Source of the DNA: Alentia gelatinosa
Lineage: Eukaryota; Annelida; Polychaeta; Phyllodocida; Polynoidae
NCBI GenBank assembly: GCA_950022655.1
Contig: OX465584.1
Coordinates: forward strand, 62,312,841 to 62,376,840
Reading direction: 5' to 3'
DNA: 64,000 bases
Shown here: piece after piece, positions 1 to 10,324 of the stretch
How positions within the stretch are numbered: the stretch's first letter is position 1
Layout of the letters: the number at the start of each line of letters is the position of its first letter
The notes under the pieces: model-generated
Told to the model about the DNA's origin: nothing
The model's input: only the letters and a program-made list of their open reading frames with translations
The model's database searches: none
Program-made: the position numbers and the translations under genes

Positions 1-246
1 GCTGTTTTGCTTGTACTATCTACTTTAAGGGGGTGTTCCACTGGACCAATGGTAGCTGATTCTGTAGCCAGACAATCGCCGATCATTATCGGATGCCCTA
101 GAATTTCTCAAATCTTTGAAAATGGTCATTTATTAAACTATTATTATCAGAATTAAATAAATTACAATATGTGAGCTTCCTCTACATGGCCAGGAACAAT
201 TGATCGGGTGAGAAATCGGCCCGGTGGAGCACACCCTCTAAGGCTG
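1..246. other. No gene or repeat recognised
   Basis: AT-rich sequence without a convincing ORF, RNA gene or inverted repeat. Confidence 0.5.
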
Positions 247-960
247 TGTTTGATTTTGTTTGTTTGGATAACTTATGGCAACATGTGGTGTAAACATGAA
301 GCGAACGACCTGGGGGTTGTTTTATTTTCAACTCTCCTGGGCGAGGAGAGTGCCCAGGAGGGATAGCTCCACTGAGGATAATTTTCAGGAGATCTCCTCA
401 ATCTCGTTCGATTTACCCTATCCTTGGGAGGGAGAGAAATCCTCGGCCGAAGTCTCCTTTGAGAGAGCCCCAGGAGAAAATAAACCTGTAGGAGACTTTT
501 GAGGAGACTTGAAAGAGAGGCTGTGTATACTGCAGGTGGTGGCACATAGTGGTATTTGGGTATTTTTGGGAACTAATTTCATCATACATGAATGTATGTT
601 AATCTAAGTAAATAGCAAAGTAATTCTCCATCTGAGACCTCCAGTTTTAATTAAAATCATAATAAATATATTTCCGATAGTTCAAATGAATTAAATAGCT
701 TTTATTTGTTATTTTGAATCACCCACGACACCCCTAGACGTGTCCCCAGCCAGGAGAGCTGCAGGATACTTTTCAGGAGCTCACCTGGCCCCAGGATTGG
801 AAATGAAACGATATTTCAGGAAACCTCCTAGAATCTGGCCCAAGACTCTCCTTCCCCGGGAGACTTTGAAATATCGAACCCAAACTGTCCTGGGACCTCT
901 CCCCAGGCGCCCCAGGGTGCTGTTGAATAATCACGGATATGTCCTGAGGCGGGAGGATAA
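247..960. repeat. Dispersed ~0.65-0.7 kb repeat, copy 1
   Basis: Shares an ordered series of blocks with 38431-39075: a start containing GTTTGATTT, a GAGAGAAATCCTC block, a long AT-rich middle containing AATCATAATAAATATATTT, and a TTATTTTGAATCACC block followed by CCAGGAGAG. The ends are rich in short GGAGAC/CAGGAG inverted motifs, so it may be a foldback transposon. No coding capacity is seen. The short ORFs on both strands are products of the palindromic composition. Confidence 0.6.
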
Positions 961-2311
961 GATCTAACTCAGGACGGAGGAGATCTTGGAGGATCCTTGC
1001 AAAATATTGTTTCATAAACTAGATCCTTTGTGAACAATAAAATCCCTCCTGCAAATTGTCCTTCTTGTGACACGGATAATTTCTCAGAACAAGTCCAAGA
1101 TGATTCCTAGGAGACTTGCAGACAAGCTACCCCTTGTGGTAGACAGAGTGAAGCAATATTCTGAGGCTCCACAAGAATCGTTGCATAAATCTACGATCAC
1201 CCAGATCCTCTATACAGGGTTCTATCTATCTTTAAAATGAGGCTCAGCCTTTCACATTAGATTAAGACCATCTATTTAAAAGATATACTGCTGATTCCAG
1301 TAAAAATATCACCTTATTATACTATATTCTGAGGACAAGCTGCATCTAGGACTGCCCTCTAGCTGTCCTTCTTGGAGGACAAGTTTGGACGAGTTGGGAC
1401 AATTTGGAGGAGAAATCCCACCTTCAGGATTTTGTTATGAAACGACTTTTGTCCACCCAAATTTGATCCTGTCCTTCACTTGTCCTGCCTGTAGGATTTC
1501 AAAATTTATGCAACGATATTTCCCCAAGGACAGTCCGATGATCATTTCTAGGACATATCTGCGATTATTTAACAGCACCCAGGACTCCTTGGGCAGAAAA
1601 TAAAACACCCCCCAGGACTATGAAAACTATGAGGCCTAGGCTGTTAAGCTATCTGGGTTACACGTAATTGACAGATTTCTATGTGACATTTGCTGTGTAT
1701 GCTATGTTTCAAACTCTGTGGACTCAACTGGTCCCTTGTTGACCTACATTTGTGTTTTCTAAAAAAACCAAGGTGAAATTCTAAAGGATGGCGGCCATTT
1801 TCTATCCTCCAAACTGTTTTCTACTCACAGAGACATCTTAGGTTATCGTTGGGCGATTATGTCTTATGAAAAACAGGGCCCTGGTCTCATTTGTTTGTAA
1901 AGCTTCAGTACAGGTGGTATATTCTGAATACTACAATAGCTTTACTAAAAGTGCTATACAATATAGAGAATATCTACAATTGCTTGTAAGAAAGCAAATG
2001 CAACTGATTAATTTATGCTCATGAGTTTTCTACTTGAATGTAAATGTTTGATAATTGTGTGGATTTTATGCTTTCTATATGTTGCACATTGTAGATGGAA
2101 ATCGCAAACAAAGTATGTAACACTGTCTCAGCTGTAAATAAAACCTTTTTTTAATGAGATATGATCTCAAAGACATAATTCTCTCTGTGAGGTACACGAT
2201 CCCAGTGTCTAAACTGTCAGGTATGCCTAACCTCTCAATGTGTAAAGGGATGATTTATAATTGTTTTATCAGTTTTATTCTAATTGTAACAAAGGAGAGC
2301 AACTGCATTTG
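961..2311. other. Intergenic, no gene seen
   Basis: A stretch near 1320-1625 is rich in short GGAC/GTCC words resembling the ends of the preceding repeat. No ORF with protein-like composition or RNA gene is recognised. Confidence 0.4.
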
Positions 2312-2552
2312 TATTCTGCCGGGAGGTCTGCAATCATTTTAAGTAGAGATGTGTCAGGCTCATCTTGATTTTGCTGTTTATTGGTGCACAACAGTGTAAA
2401 TCTGGGAAGGTTGAGCAGAATCACATACATATCAGACTTTCTCACTGCGACTGTCTTCTGGTTCACTTCCATCAACAACCTTTAATAGGACTACATAGGT
2501 ATTTCATTCGAAAAGACATACTCATAGGTAATTACATAGAACTGCATAGAGA
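2312..2552. repeat. Direct repeat A (241 bp), copy 1
   Basis: Nearly identical to 2992-3232, with only a few substitutions over 241 bp. A diverged third copy is recognisable near 27410-27545. Its start contains TATTCTGCCGGGAGGTCTGC. The minus strand has a short ORF, but no protein family is recognised and the third copy does not keep it open. Confidence 0.85.
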
Positions 2553-2910
2553 ATCATATGAATACACAATATTCCACAAGTTTGGAAGGGCCGCAATCTT
2601 CATCGAGGCGAAGCCGAGTGACGATTACAGCACTTTCAAATGAGTGGAGTATTGTTTATTTTACAATTCGAATGCGGTTCTGGATTTATCTCACCCCTTT
2701 CAAAGTTAGGGGACTTAAAATTTTTTGTCTTGTCTTGTCATCTCTCTGAAATTCAGGCCGCTGATTGGTCAATCGCCTATATTGTCATCTCATATTCACT
2801 ACACCATGACCATGGCGTAGTATTGTCACTTTATCTGGGTGGTCATTGAGTATTTTTTTCCAATGTTATACCTATCGCTACACTTGTACAGGCGTGAGAT
2901 AAACTGGTAG

Positions 2911-2988
2911 GATTTTACAGTTATTCATATTTTATCAATAGATCTATTACCTACCTATCACAAAGCTTCAGATTTCATTAGAGGACTT
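2911..2988. repeat. Direct repeat B (78 bp), copy 1
   Basis: Repeated at 3231-3308 (shared word ATTCATATTTTATCAATAGA). The two B copies directly flank repeat A copy 2, giving the order B-A'-B'. Confidence 0.8.
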
Positions 2989-2991
2989 TTA

Positions 2992-3232
2992 TATTCTGCC
3001 GGGAGGTCTGCAATCATTTTAAGTAGAGATGTGTCAGGCTCATCTTGATTTTGCTGTTTATTGGTGCCTGACAGTGTAAATCTGGGAAGGTTGAGCAGAA
3101 TCACATACATATCAGACATTCTCACTGCGAGTGTCTTCTGGTTCACTACCATCAACAACCTTTAATAGGACTACATAGGCATTTCATTCGAAAAGACATA
3201 CTCATAGGTAATTACATAGAACTGCATAGAGA
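2992..3232. repeat. Direct repeat A (241 bp), copy 2
   Basis: Second copy of the 241-bp unit, 680 bp downstream of the first and bracketed by the two 78-bp B repeats. The high identity points to a recent local duplication. Confidence 0.85.
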
Positions 3233-3308
3233 TTTTATGGTCATTCATATTTTATCAATAGATTTATTACCTACCTATTACAAACCTTCAGATTTCATTA
3301 GAGGACTT
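3231..3308. repeat. Direct repeat B (78 bp), copy 2
   Basis: Second copy of the B repeat, abutting the right end of repeat A copy 2. Confidence 0.8.
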
Positions 3309-3658
3309 ATCATACACCTATTCCAGAGTCTCTAGTGAAAATATGGTTTTGAAAAATGTCTTCATTCTCACACGGTGTCCCGTGTTTGCTGGAAAAAGTG
3401 GAATGGAATAGATCATCTGCCACGTCTTACACATCCTCTAGTAAAACTTCATTTAAAGTGTATTTACTTATTAGAGTTTGGGTAACTATGAGATATAGAA
3501 GCTAGAGACTTATGGTATACACAAACCTAGGTAGGATGTAAACCTAAAAATACTCTTCAGTTTGTCCTGTGAGTATTAATGTATTTGATGATCTATGTGC
3601 CAATGACATTTTATTTTGCTTCTGATGAAATGTTATTCTAAAGTCTCTGTTTATCAGT

Positions 3659-4720
3659 ATGAATATTCAAACATTTCAGAGAAATCCTATCAAGATGATG
3701 TTTGGAAGGAAGGCCCTCCATGGCTTTGGCTATATAGCTATCATCATTGTCTTCTGGGTCAGTTCAAGTACTGCTGTGCAACTTCTTCAGAGGGAAGTCC
3801 CTGACTTCGAATTGAGCCTCTTCAGGTACCTTGGTGGAATGATTCTGTCTGCAGCTTCCCTTTGCTTCTACAGCAAAGAAAACCTTGCAATATCAAAGGA
3901 GCAATATCCCTATATTCTTTTAATGTCTATATCTACTTTGGGATTCAATATTTTCTTCTTTTATGCAAACTCTATTCTTCCACTGACCCACGTGGCAGGA
4001 CTAACTCAAGCCTCTCGATGCATGTCAATCTGCATTGCCTCAAAAATATTTCTGAAGGAAAAGCAGAAGAGTATAACTATTCTATCCATCTTCGGAGGTT
4101 CACTTGGGAGTTTGTTTCTGGTACAGCCTTGGCTTGACTTTACAAATGGATTTACACCAGCATTTCTTGAACTGCATACCGGATCTATGAACATGTCAAA
4201 TGACTTGAGTAATGTATCAGTTGATCATACCATTCAAATAGTATTCTCAAATTATCCTTGGCTTTTACCAAGTGGTTACCTAGCAGTGTTTTTTGCTGCC
4301 ATTTCTGACACTCCATTTTTCTTCTCTGCAGGTATTTACCTGAAGAATGTGAATCCTGCATTATTAATGTTTCTGACATCTTCATTTTGTGTTCCATACA
4401 GTCTGGTGCTTTCAATGTATTTAGAACAACCTGTTTTGCTCACAAATCCATATTCTATTATGTTGGTGTCCATACATGTGGTCAGCACTACAGTAGCAAT
4501 TCTTGCAGAAGTGAAAGCTTGTCAACTGATCAATCCAACACAAGTGACTATATTTGAAAGTCTTACAACCATAGGAAATGTATTGCCTCAGTACACCATA
4601 CTAAGTGCACATTTGTATGGAAGAAAGAATGCCTTAGAAGTAATTGGCTGCATTATCCTAACTGCATCAGTGTGTTTGAATGGGCTTCTATCCACAGATA
4701 ATGAAACACGTTTAGTTTGA
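3659..4720 (+). CDS. EamA/DMT-superfamily membrane transporter, SLC35G-like, single exon
   Basis: An uninterrupted 353-residue ORF. It shows about ten hydrophobic segments in the order expected for drug/metabolite transporters: TM1 near 22-44 (IAIIIVFWVSSS), TM2 near 53-72, TM3 near 81-103, TM4 near 104-130, TM5 near 137-160, then a hydrophilic loop with two N-glycosylation sequons (NMS, NVS), followed by TM6-TM10. Conserved-looking polar residues such as SRCMS in TM4 and AEVKAC after TM8 fit the fold. Such carriers move small solutes across plasma or endomembranes; the substrate cannot be inferred. The first ATG is used as start, but MM at residues 13-14 is an equally good alternative. A pyrimidine-rich stretch ending in CAG just upstream (near 3657) suggests a spliced 5' leader. 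An AATAAA follows at 4970. A truncated, frameshifted paralogue lies at 34629-35420. The family call is firm; the SLC35G subfamily is a guess. Confidence 0.85.
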   Translation: MNIQTFQRNPIKMMFGRKALHGFGYIAIIIVFWVSSSTAVQLLQREVPDFELSLFRYLGGMILSAASLCFYSKENLAISKEQYPYILLMSISTLGFNIFFFYANSILPLTHVAGLTQASRCMSICIASKIFLKEKQKSITILSIFGGSLGSLFLVQPWLDFTNGFTPAFLELHTGSMNMSNDLSNVSVDHTIQIVFSNYPWLLPSGYLAVFFAAISDTPFFFSAGIYLKNVNPALLMFLTSSFCVPYSLVLSMYLEQPVLLTNPYSIMLVSIHVVSTTVAILAEVKACQLINPTQVTIFESLTTIGNVLPQYTILSAHLYGRKNALEVIGCIILTASVCLNGLLSTDNETRLV

Positions 4721-4788
4721 CAAGGACATAGTAAACTTTTAACCCCAACTTGCTAAAAACAAGAGAGAGACAATGGTTGGAGAATTTA

Positions 4789-4862
4789 CGCTCTATGGAA
4801 AAGAATTCTTAACAAACTAGGCTTAGAGCCTTGACAATCCAGTGGCCTGCCTCCCGTGCTAA
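4789..4862. repeat. Fragment of foldback element inside the transporter 3'UTR
   Basis: Carries the arm sequence CGCTCTATGG ... GAATTCTTAAC ... CTAGGCTTAGAGCCTTG ... GGCCTGCCTCCCGTGC, shared with elements at 7920-8099, 29383-29696, 55142-55438 and 60611-60866. It lies between the stop codon at 4720 and the poly(A) signal at 4970, so the transcript should contain it. Confidence 0.75.
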
Positions 4863-4969
4863 AGACGCTGTGCTGTAACAATGTTAATCACAGTATTGAT
4901 GTTTTTATGATGAAAGATTGTTAAAAGGTATTAAAAGGTTGTTTAATTAAATATTGAAAATAATATGTA

Positions 4970-4975
4970 AATAAA
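4970..4975 (+). promoter_or_regulatory. Poly(A) signal AATAAA of the EamA transporter gene
   Basis: Canonical AATAAA 250 nt after the stop codon on the same strand. It implies a 3' end near 4990-5000. Confidence 0.5.
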
Positions 4976-5061
4976 GTGCTATTTTATTATGTAGGGTATT
5001 GAAACATTGTGTATCATTATTATATGTGTGGTTTGAAGTATACGTATCAAGAAGACGAAAC

Positions 5062-5260
5062 TATGATATCAAGTGTTTGTATTGAACATTGATATCAGGT
5101 GTTACTATTAAGTATTAGCATTGAGTGTTAATATTAGGTGTTATCATTACGTATTAGTATCAAGTGTTGTCATTGTGTGTTAGTATCAAGTGTTATCATT
5201 AAGTGTTAGTATTAAATACCAAGTAATGGTATTGAGTATTGGTGTTAAGTGTTATATATC
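5062..5260. repeat. Degenerate minisatellite, ~13-bp unit
   Basis: An imperfect tandem array of units like AGTGTTAGTATTA and AGTGTTATCATTA over about 200 bp. Confidence 0.7.
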
Positions 5261-6279
5261 AAGGTATTGATCATGGTTGTCTACTGAGCCATATTGTAGG
5301 CTAAACATCCTATGAGGTAGATAGCCATGATAGAAGCGATGTTCCTTATACTACTGGCTAGCCTCTGGGGAACACTGCGCGTCTGGGAATAGACCCTCTG
5401 ACGTCACTATGACGACTGAGGGTCGGCTCTGGGGTTCCCTGAGGAAGTCCCCTCTCGGGGTATTCCTGAATTCCCGCAGCATTAACATAACCACACGTGT
5501 CTCGGACCTGTGTGAACTTAAACAACATCTAATCAAAATTTCCCATGATCCTTTCGAAAATGCTCATTTTCGATCTGCTCTCGAGCTGACCGTATCGTCA
5601 GTCTCCACTACCATCTCCTGCTTTCAAGACGTGTTCTGCACGGCTCCGGATACCGGCAGAGTGTGCGAATCCAGCAGTGTAATTCTATTGAGTAGGAACA
5701 GCTGAAGCAACTTGCCTTACGACTTCTGGAAAGTAGAAAGTGACTTGGATCGGGACTCTCCAAGGTCACGCATTCTGAATTGGACTTAATAGGAATCTTC
5801 TGAACTACTAAGGTTCATTATTGAACGACTTCACTTTATTAAGTGAATGGCCTTCACTTCTATTTCACCCAACTTCTATCGAAACTGGATCTGTGTTTAT
5901 TAGTGAATATTGGAATCTTGTGAGTTCACTCCGGACACTCTAACATTTGGTGAGTTATGCTGCACATTACCTTGCATTGTTTAAAGATTTTTTGAAACTG
6001 TATAACTATCTCTGATCACTTATGTAAGAGATCACAGACTATTTAACATGAACAACAAACATTCTATAAGAAGAACAACAAACTCTGGTTAAATGCCAAC
6101 TCCACATATTACGTGGTTCATTTCAGACACTTAGCAAAGTCTCTAATCACTCTGACTTTGGTGTCTGAATATTGATCAGACTTTCATTACTGTAATACAA
6201 CTAGGCATGTCGCCTCATGTTTCTTACATGTTTTACCATGATAACCTTGCCATGCTATACTTGTGAAACGTTGACTTAC
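5261..6279. other. Intergenic; somewhat GC-richer segment 5380-5710
   Basis: The 5409-5705 stretch holds a 98-codon + strand ORF with ordinary-looking composition but no recognisable domain, splice structure or upstream signal. I do not call it a gene. The remainder shows nothing identifiable. Confidence 0.4.
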
Positions 6280-7160
6280 TTATTAAAGAAAGTATTTGAT
6301 GAGAGCCTATCTAAATGTAACAGGAGCCCTTAATGTTTATAGGAGCTCAGTATTACCCTACTTTGATTACGGTAACATTTTATTTATGAATGCAAATAAA
6401 TCGTACATGGATAAACTGCAACGGATGCAGAATAACTACCTGAGATTGTGCCTCAAATCCGATTTGTATACACCAATACCGACGCTACATAATATAGCCA
6501 GAGTTCCTCTATTATACAATAGGATGAATTCGCATCTCTTAAATTTTATGTACAAAAAAAAAACAGACATTAAATATTGTAAGGTTGCAAATAGAAACAC
6601 TAGAGCGAATGACGCACCCCTTTTTCATGTACCCAGACCTAACTGCCTTGCATTCCAAAGATCGGTAATATATAATGGATCAGGAAAATGGAATAACTTA
6701 CTTGCGGATGCACGAAATGTTGAAACTTATAAATACTTTAAAGCTCTGACGAAAGATTTAATGCTGAAAAAAAATACCAACATGATACTACATCTATAAT
6801 TGTACTTCTAGGTTTATATTTCTACTAATGTGGAACCAGTTATATTTTATATGATGTATTGTCATGATGTCTTTATGAGTTGTACCGAAAGGGGGGTAGG
6901 ATAGAGCAAGGAAGTCAACAAGTTTATTATTGTTAGGGCTGGGTCCGAATATGAAAACCAGACTTATAAGGTCTCATATTCACCCCACTTTATTGTCGAT
7001 ATGATGTTAATTGCACAATGTAAGTATGAAATAATACAGAAGACCATGGAAATGTTAAAGCGTTGGAAACTATTGAAACAGGCAAGTTTTCTGTATTGCC
7101 AGCTCTGTACTAATGTTTAATGTGAAGACAATAAAGAAACTGTTCTGAAAGAAAAAAAAA
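6280..7160 (+). mobile_element. 5'-truncated CR1/L2/jockey-type non-LTR retrotransposon
   Basis: Contains the C-terminal end of a reverse transcriptase ORF (6296-6799), a ~350-bp 3'UTR, and a 3' end with AATAAA near 7130 followed by GAAACTGTTCTGAAAG and an A-run at 7150-7160. No convincing target-site duplication was found; ACTTACTT occurs near both ends but is too short to rely on. Confidence 0.75.
6296..6799 (+). pseudogene. Reverse transcriptase C-terminal fragment (non-LTR)
   Basis: A 167-residue remnant with the thumb/C-terminal signature of CR1/jockey-type ORF2 proteins: LPYFDYGN, then LQRMQNNYLRLCLK, then the terminal SGKWNNLLADARN...FKALTKDL block. Catalytic motifs (YADD and upstream) are absent because the copy is 5'-truncated. 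The frame is open to its natural stop, so the insertion is not ancient. Confidence 0.8.
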
Positions 7161-7169
7161 ATATATCAA

Positions 7170-7919
7170 ACTTACTTCAATCCTTGTTCTCATCCATGAA
7201 ATACAAGACACGAAAGCTAGTGATATCTAAGAATCGTTTATGATTGATACTAGTCAATTAATAACTTAATTAAAGCTCTCAATAGAGTATCCTCGTTGTT
7301 AGTAAGGAATAAGTAGATTCTGGTAGCCTGCTAACACACAGCCTAGAATTGACTCTACCTCCCCTACATTACGTAACAAAGTAATAATTATAATTATACT
7401 ACATCATCGTAATTAATCAATGTTAATAATGAATACGTAAGATATCATAATGTTATTGTGGACTATGGAGATAGGCGTAATATCCATCTCTTCCGCACGT
7501 ATCCTTTGATGGATTGGATATGATTCACAAATGAACATAATTAATTAATAACTTTATTACGGTCATTTATTGGTTAGTTCTCTTAGAACGAGTAAGGCGA
7601 ATTCACGTCCGTTTCTATGACGTTCACTGCTAGGTGTCGACACTGTCGATTCTAATTATTAAGTTACTTCTGTAATTCACTTCTTGGACACTACGTGCCG
7701 TAATTATCATATGAGACTAATTCAGTAGTTCTCTCCATAGCCGCAAGGTGGCGTTAGATGTTATACTAAGTTTAATAAAGTTGATGTATCCCTCACCAGA
7801 CGTCCCTACGTCCTCATGTAAGGTTTTGAGGAAGTGTACGAATAGACTTACTACCAGTCCTCTCCCCTAAAGTATATTATGTAATTAATGAAGCTTAATT
7901 AAACCATCACTACCAGAAC
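7170..7919. other. Intergenic, no gene seen
   Basis: AT-rich, with several TTAATTAAT-like words. No ORF, tRNA or clear repeat is recognised. Confidence 0.4.
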
Positions 7920-8099
7920 AACTTACATCAATGCAAGATTCCTATAATCTTAATGCTGCCACCTAGCGGGAATATTGTGTGCCAGTCGATTCTCAATGCT
8001 CTAAGCCTAGTTTGTTAAGAATTCTTATCCCATAGAGCGCAGTGAGAACCTTGTATGGATTATGACTTAGAGAGTGTGAGCTCTTATGAGAGGGGTGCC
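7920..8099. mobile_element. Partial foldback element, TGCACCCCTCTCATAAG family
   Basis: Only the interior and right arm remain: the internal GCCACCTAGCGGGAATA block, then CTAAGCCTAGTTTGTTAAG, ATAGAGCGCAGTGAGAACC and the terminal GAGAGGGGTGC. It matches the right halves of the copies at 29383-29696 and 55142-55438. Confidence 0.75.
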
Positions 8100-8173
8100 T
8101 CCTCACAATGTCTGTTTCATGGTACTTTGTGAGAACAAGTTTGACTCGCCAGCGTTTGGCTCCCACAGCTTCA

Positions 8174-8483
8174 GGGACCTGTTTCACTAGTTTCGTGACA
8201 TGTCTGTGACACCATACAGACATTGGGGTTGTCTAGTTTCGTGACAACACAAGTAGCTGCCCTTAGGAAAAGACAGACCTCAAACATAAGAATTAGACAA
8301 ATCTACACATCATGGGACCTGTTTCACTAGTTTCGTGACAAAAGTGTCAGACAGATATGAAAAGTGGCACCAACAGGGTAAGCAAGAACGGACAAAACAA
8401 AGTCTAATATCTAGTTATTATGAAACCGGACACACCATCTAGACGCCATCTAGACATGTCACGAAGCTAGTGAAACAGGTCCC
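8174..8483. mobile_element. MITE with GGGACCTGTTTCACTAG termini, copy 1
   Basis: About 310 bp, starting GGGACCTGTTTCACTAG and ending in the inverted form CTAGTGAAACAGGTCCC. The left terminus occurs again internally at ~8313, so it is a composite of two copies. Related copies lie at 37396-37804 (internal part inverted) and 45781-46065. No coding capacity. Confidence 0.8.
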
Positions 8484-8506
8484 TGGAGAGTAAGGACTAG
8501 CTTCTT

Positions 8507-8689
8507 GTGGGGGAGGGGGGAGGAGTTCCAGAAGTTCATATCAGAAATCTCGCCAGATATGCGAAAAGTGTTCAATACAGATGTGCCACATTATGGAATG
8601 GGCTAGCCCCTACCATACGTGCCCTAGAAACAGCAGAGTCACTAAAAAGGTACCTAAACATGAATAACCCGTTAGGTGGTAAAGGATGA
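8507..8689 (+). pseudogene. RT C-terminal remnant
   Basis: Sixty codons matching the WNxLxxxxR...SLKRYL terminal block of non-LTR reverse transcriptases. There are no catalytic residues; it is a 5'-truncated fragment. Confidence 0.65.
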
Positions 8690-8983
8690 TGAATTTGCTT
8701 TGCCTTAAACTACTAAAAGGACTAGCAATAGGTATTTTACCCATGTCATTATCAAATCAACTGTTATAGGAATCCTTGTTCCAATGAAATTCCCAATACC
8801 ATTGTCACCTGATCAACCTACCTGATCAACCAGATGATTGATCATGCTAAAAGTCCCTTCCCCTAGAAATCATTCTCTTATCAGATTCACCACATGACAT
8901 CATCAATCATCCTCCTTGGGGCAGTAAGCCCGCGTTAATGTACATCTACCAATACTGTATATCTGTAAAACGGACCCGCAATT

Positions 8984-9180
8984 TTTTTTTTAATTTTTTT
9001 TTTTTAGCAAAAACTTTATTCAGCATAACAAACATACAAGGTATATTTTCTTCACGTTCATCTTTCCAGAATTATGACCATACAACATTTTCATTTGACA
9101 AGTGTGCTCTCTCAATCATGTTTTTGCTCCTATTTTAATATTTTTCTTTTTTTGATAATGCCCTCTATGGGCAAAGAAAG
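8984..9180 (-). mobile_element. Retroposed 3' end with 14-bp target-site duplication
   Basis: The 14-mer ACGGACCCGCAATT occurs at 8970-8983 and again at 9181-9194, exactly bracketing the insert. On the minus strand the insert ends CTGAATAAAGTTTTTGC plus a poly(A) run, the signature of target-primed reverse transcription. It could be the 3' end of a LINE or of a host mRNA; nothing coding is left. Confidence 0.85.
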
Positions 9181-9285
9181 ACGGACCCGCAATTAGCGGA
9201 AGTTGTCACGCTGGACGAAAGTAAGACAGGCCACCGAGCCTACGAAATCCAGGATAAATAAACGAATGAAAAAAAGAAAAAAAAA

Positions 9286-9953
9286 TCTGGGTGATTGGGT
9301 CTCCAACTGCTCCACGCTCTACACCATCAGTCTTCCTTTAGCACTGGCCCAATTAACTCTGGGGATGGCAGCAGCCATGCCCACTTCAAAGCAGTTAAGG
9401 CTGTGACTCTAAGCTCCTACTACTTACTTGTGAGTATGGGAGAAACTGTCACACAGTGATACAAACACACTAGCTTTATGCTTCATACAGACTGCATTGA
9501 CATATCCATATTAGTGACATATATCTAGGTGCGCTAATTAAGCTCATTTCATTTCCTTACTTTATATATCTTGTTGCTATTAATCTCACTATATATAATC
9601 AGTTGTTAAAAGATGTTTCTTGTAATTAAACAACATACACATATCTTTTTATTTAGTGCCATTCTGTATAATCCTTTATATAACAAAAATGTGGCTTGTA
9701 AAATAACAACATGCACATCATATCAATGGTGTAATCAACCTTTATCCTCAATATGACATTTCATCATTTTATAGGTATAAAGTATATGTAAAGATTTAAT
9801 TGGGGACCAGATGAGGGCGCAGCAGTGCTCCATGATTTCAGCCAAGATTTATTTGAGACAGTTGAATTTCCTGTTTAACTCTGTGAAACGGTCACTGTTT
9901 TTTTCCACAGAGCTTCATCCTCCTTGGTTTTATGTGCATCCATCTTTTTCATA
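9286..9953. other. Intergenic, no gene seen
   Basis: No recognisable exon or repeat. Confidence 0.4.
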
Positions 9954-9964
9954 GTAGACTTGTC

Positions 9965-10313
9965 TTGTTTGTTTGTTTGTTTGGTTTTGTTTTACGTCCA
10001 GTCAACCATTATAGGTCCTTTCCAGACTTTTTTTATTGAAAAAAATGTATACTCCACTTTGTAAAGTGAGGGAATAGAGGACCACGACGCGGACCTGGGT
10101 GAGATATTCCGAACTCGATTTCATTGTGGTAGCGTTACCGTGAGGTAAACAGGCCCCGTCGAACCCCACTCCTTTCCAGACTTTCTCAAGGTTCTTTTAC
10201 ACCGCTAGGGTGGTGATTGAATCTATGTGATGAATTCAGGGAGAAATTTCACCCCTACAACCTTGGGGTTACAAGTCCGGTGCTCTAACCACTGAGCTAA
10301 CTCCCCACCCCCT
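9965..10313 (-). mobile_element. tRNA-derived SINE with 11-bp target-site duplication, itself interrupted
   Basis: Read on the minus strand the head (from ~10306) is tRNA-like: A-box region GGGGAGTTAGCTCAGTGG and anticodon-arm-like GGACTTGTAACCCC. The tail ends in GACTGGACGTAAAAC and an AAAC-repeat. GTAGACTTGTC flanks it at 9954-9964 and 10314-10324. Removing the nested insert leaves about 195 bp. Confidence 0.85.
10031..10169 (-). mobile_element. Short retroposon nested in the SINE, 15-bp target-site duplication
   Basis: TCCTTTCCAGACTTT is present at 10016-10030 and 10170-10184. The 139-bp insert has its poly(A) side at the left (minus orientation) and begins GTGGGGTTCGACGGGG on the minus strand, which contains a B-box-like GGTTCGA. 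It is probably a truncated tRNA-type SINE of another family. Confidence 0.85.
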
Positions 10314-10324
10314 GTAGACTTGTC

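Larger units (their letters stand above)
8507..9285 (+). mobile_element. 5'-truncated non-LTR retrotransposon interrupted by a later insertion
   Basis: Begins with an RT C-terminal remnant (8507-8689, residues YRCATLWNGLAPTIRALE), continues as 3'UTR, and ends with GGATAAATAAACGAATG plus an A-rich tail at 9268-9285. The 3'UTR is split by a 197-bp insertion at 8984-9180. Confidence 0.7.

Noticed and set aside
2275..2478. Minus-strand ORF repeated at 2958-3158, which could suggest a conserved peptide
   Set aside because: The conservation is explained by the 241-bp DNA duplication, and the third copy near 27.4 kb has stops.
5409..5705. 98-codon + strand ORF in a GC-richer patch
   Set aside because: No recognisable domain, splice signals or repeat of the frame elsewhere; composition alone is not enough.
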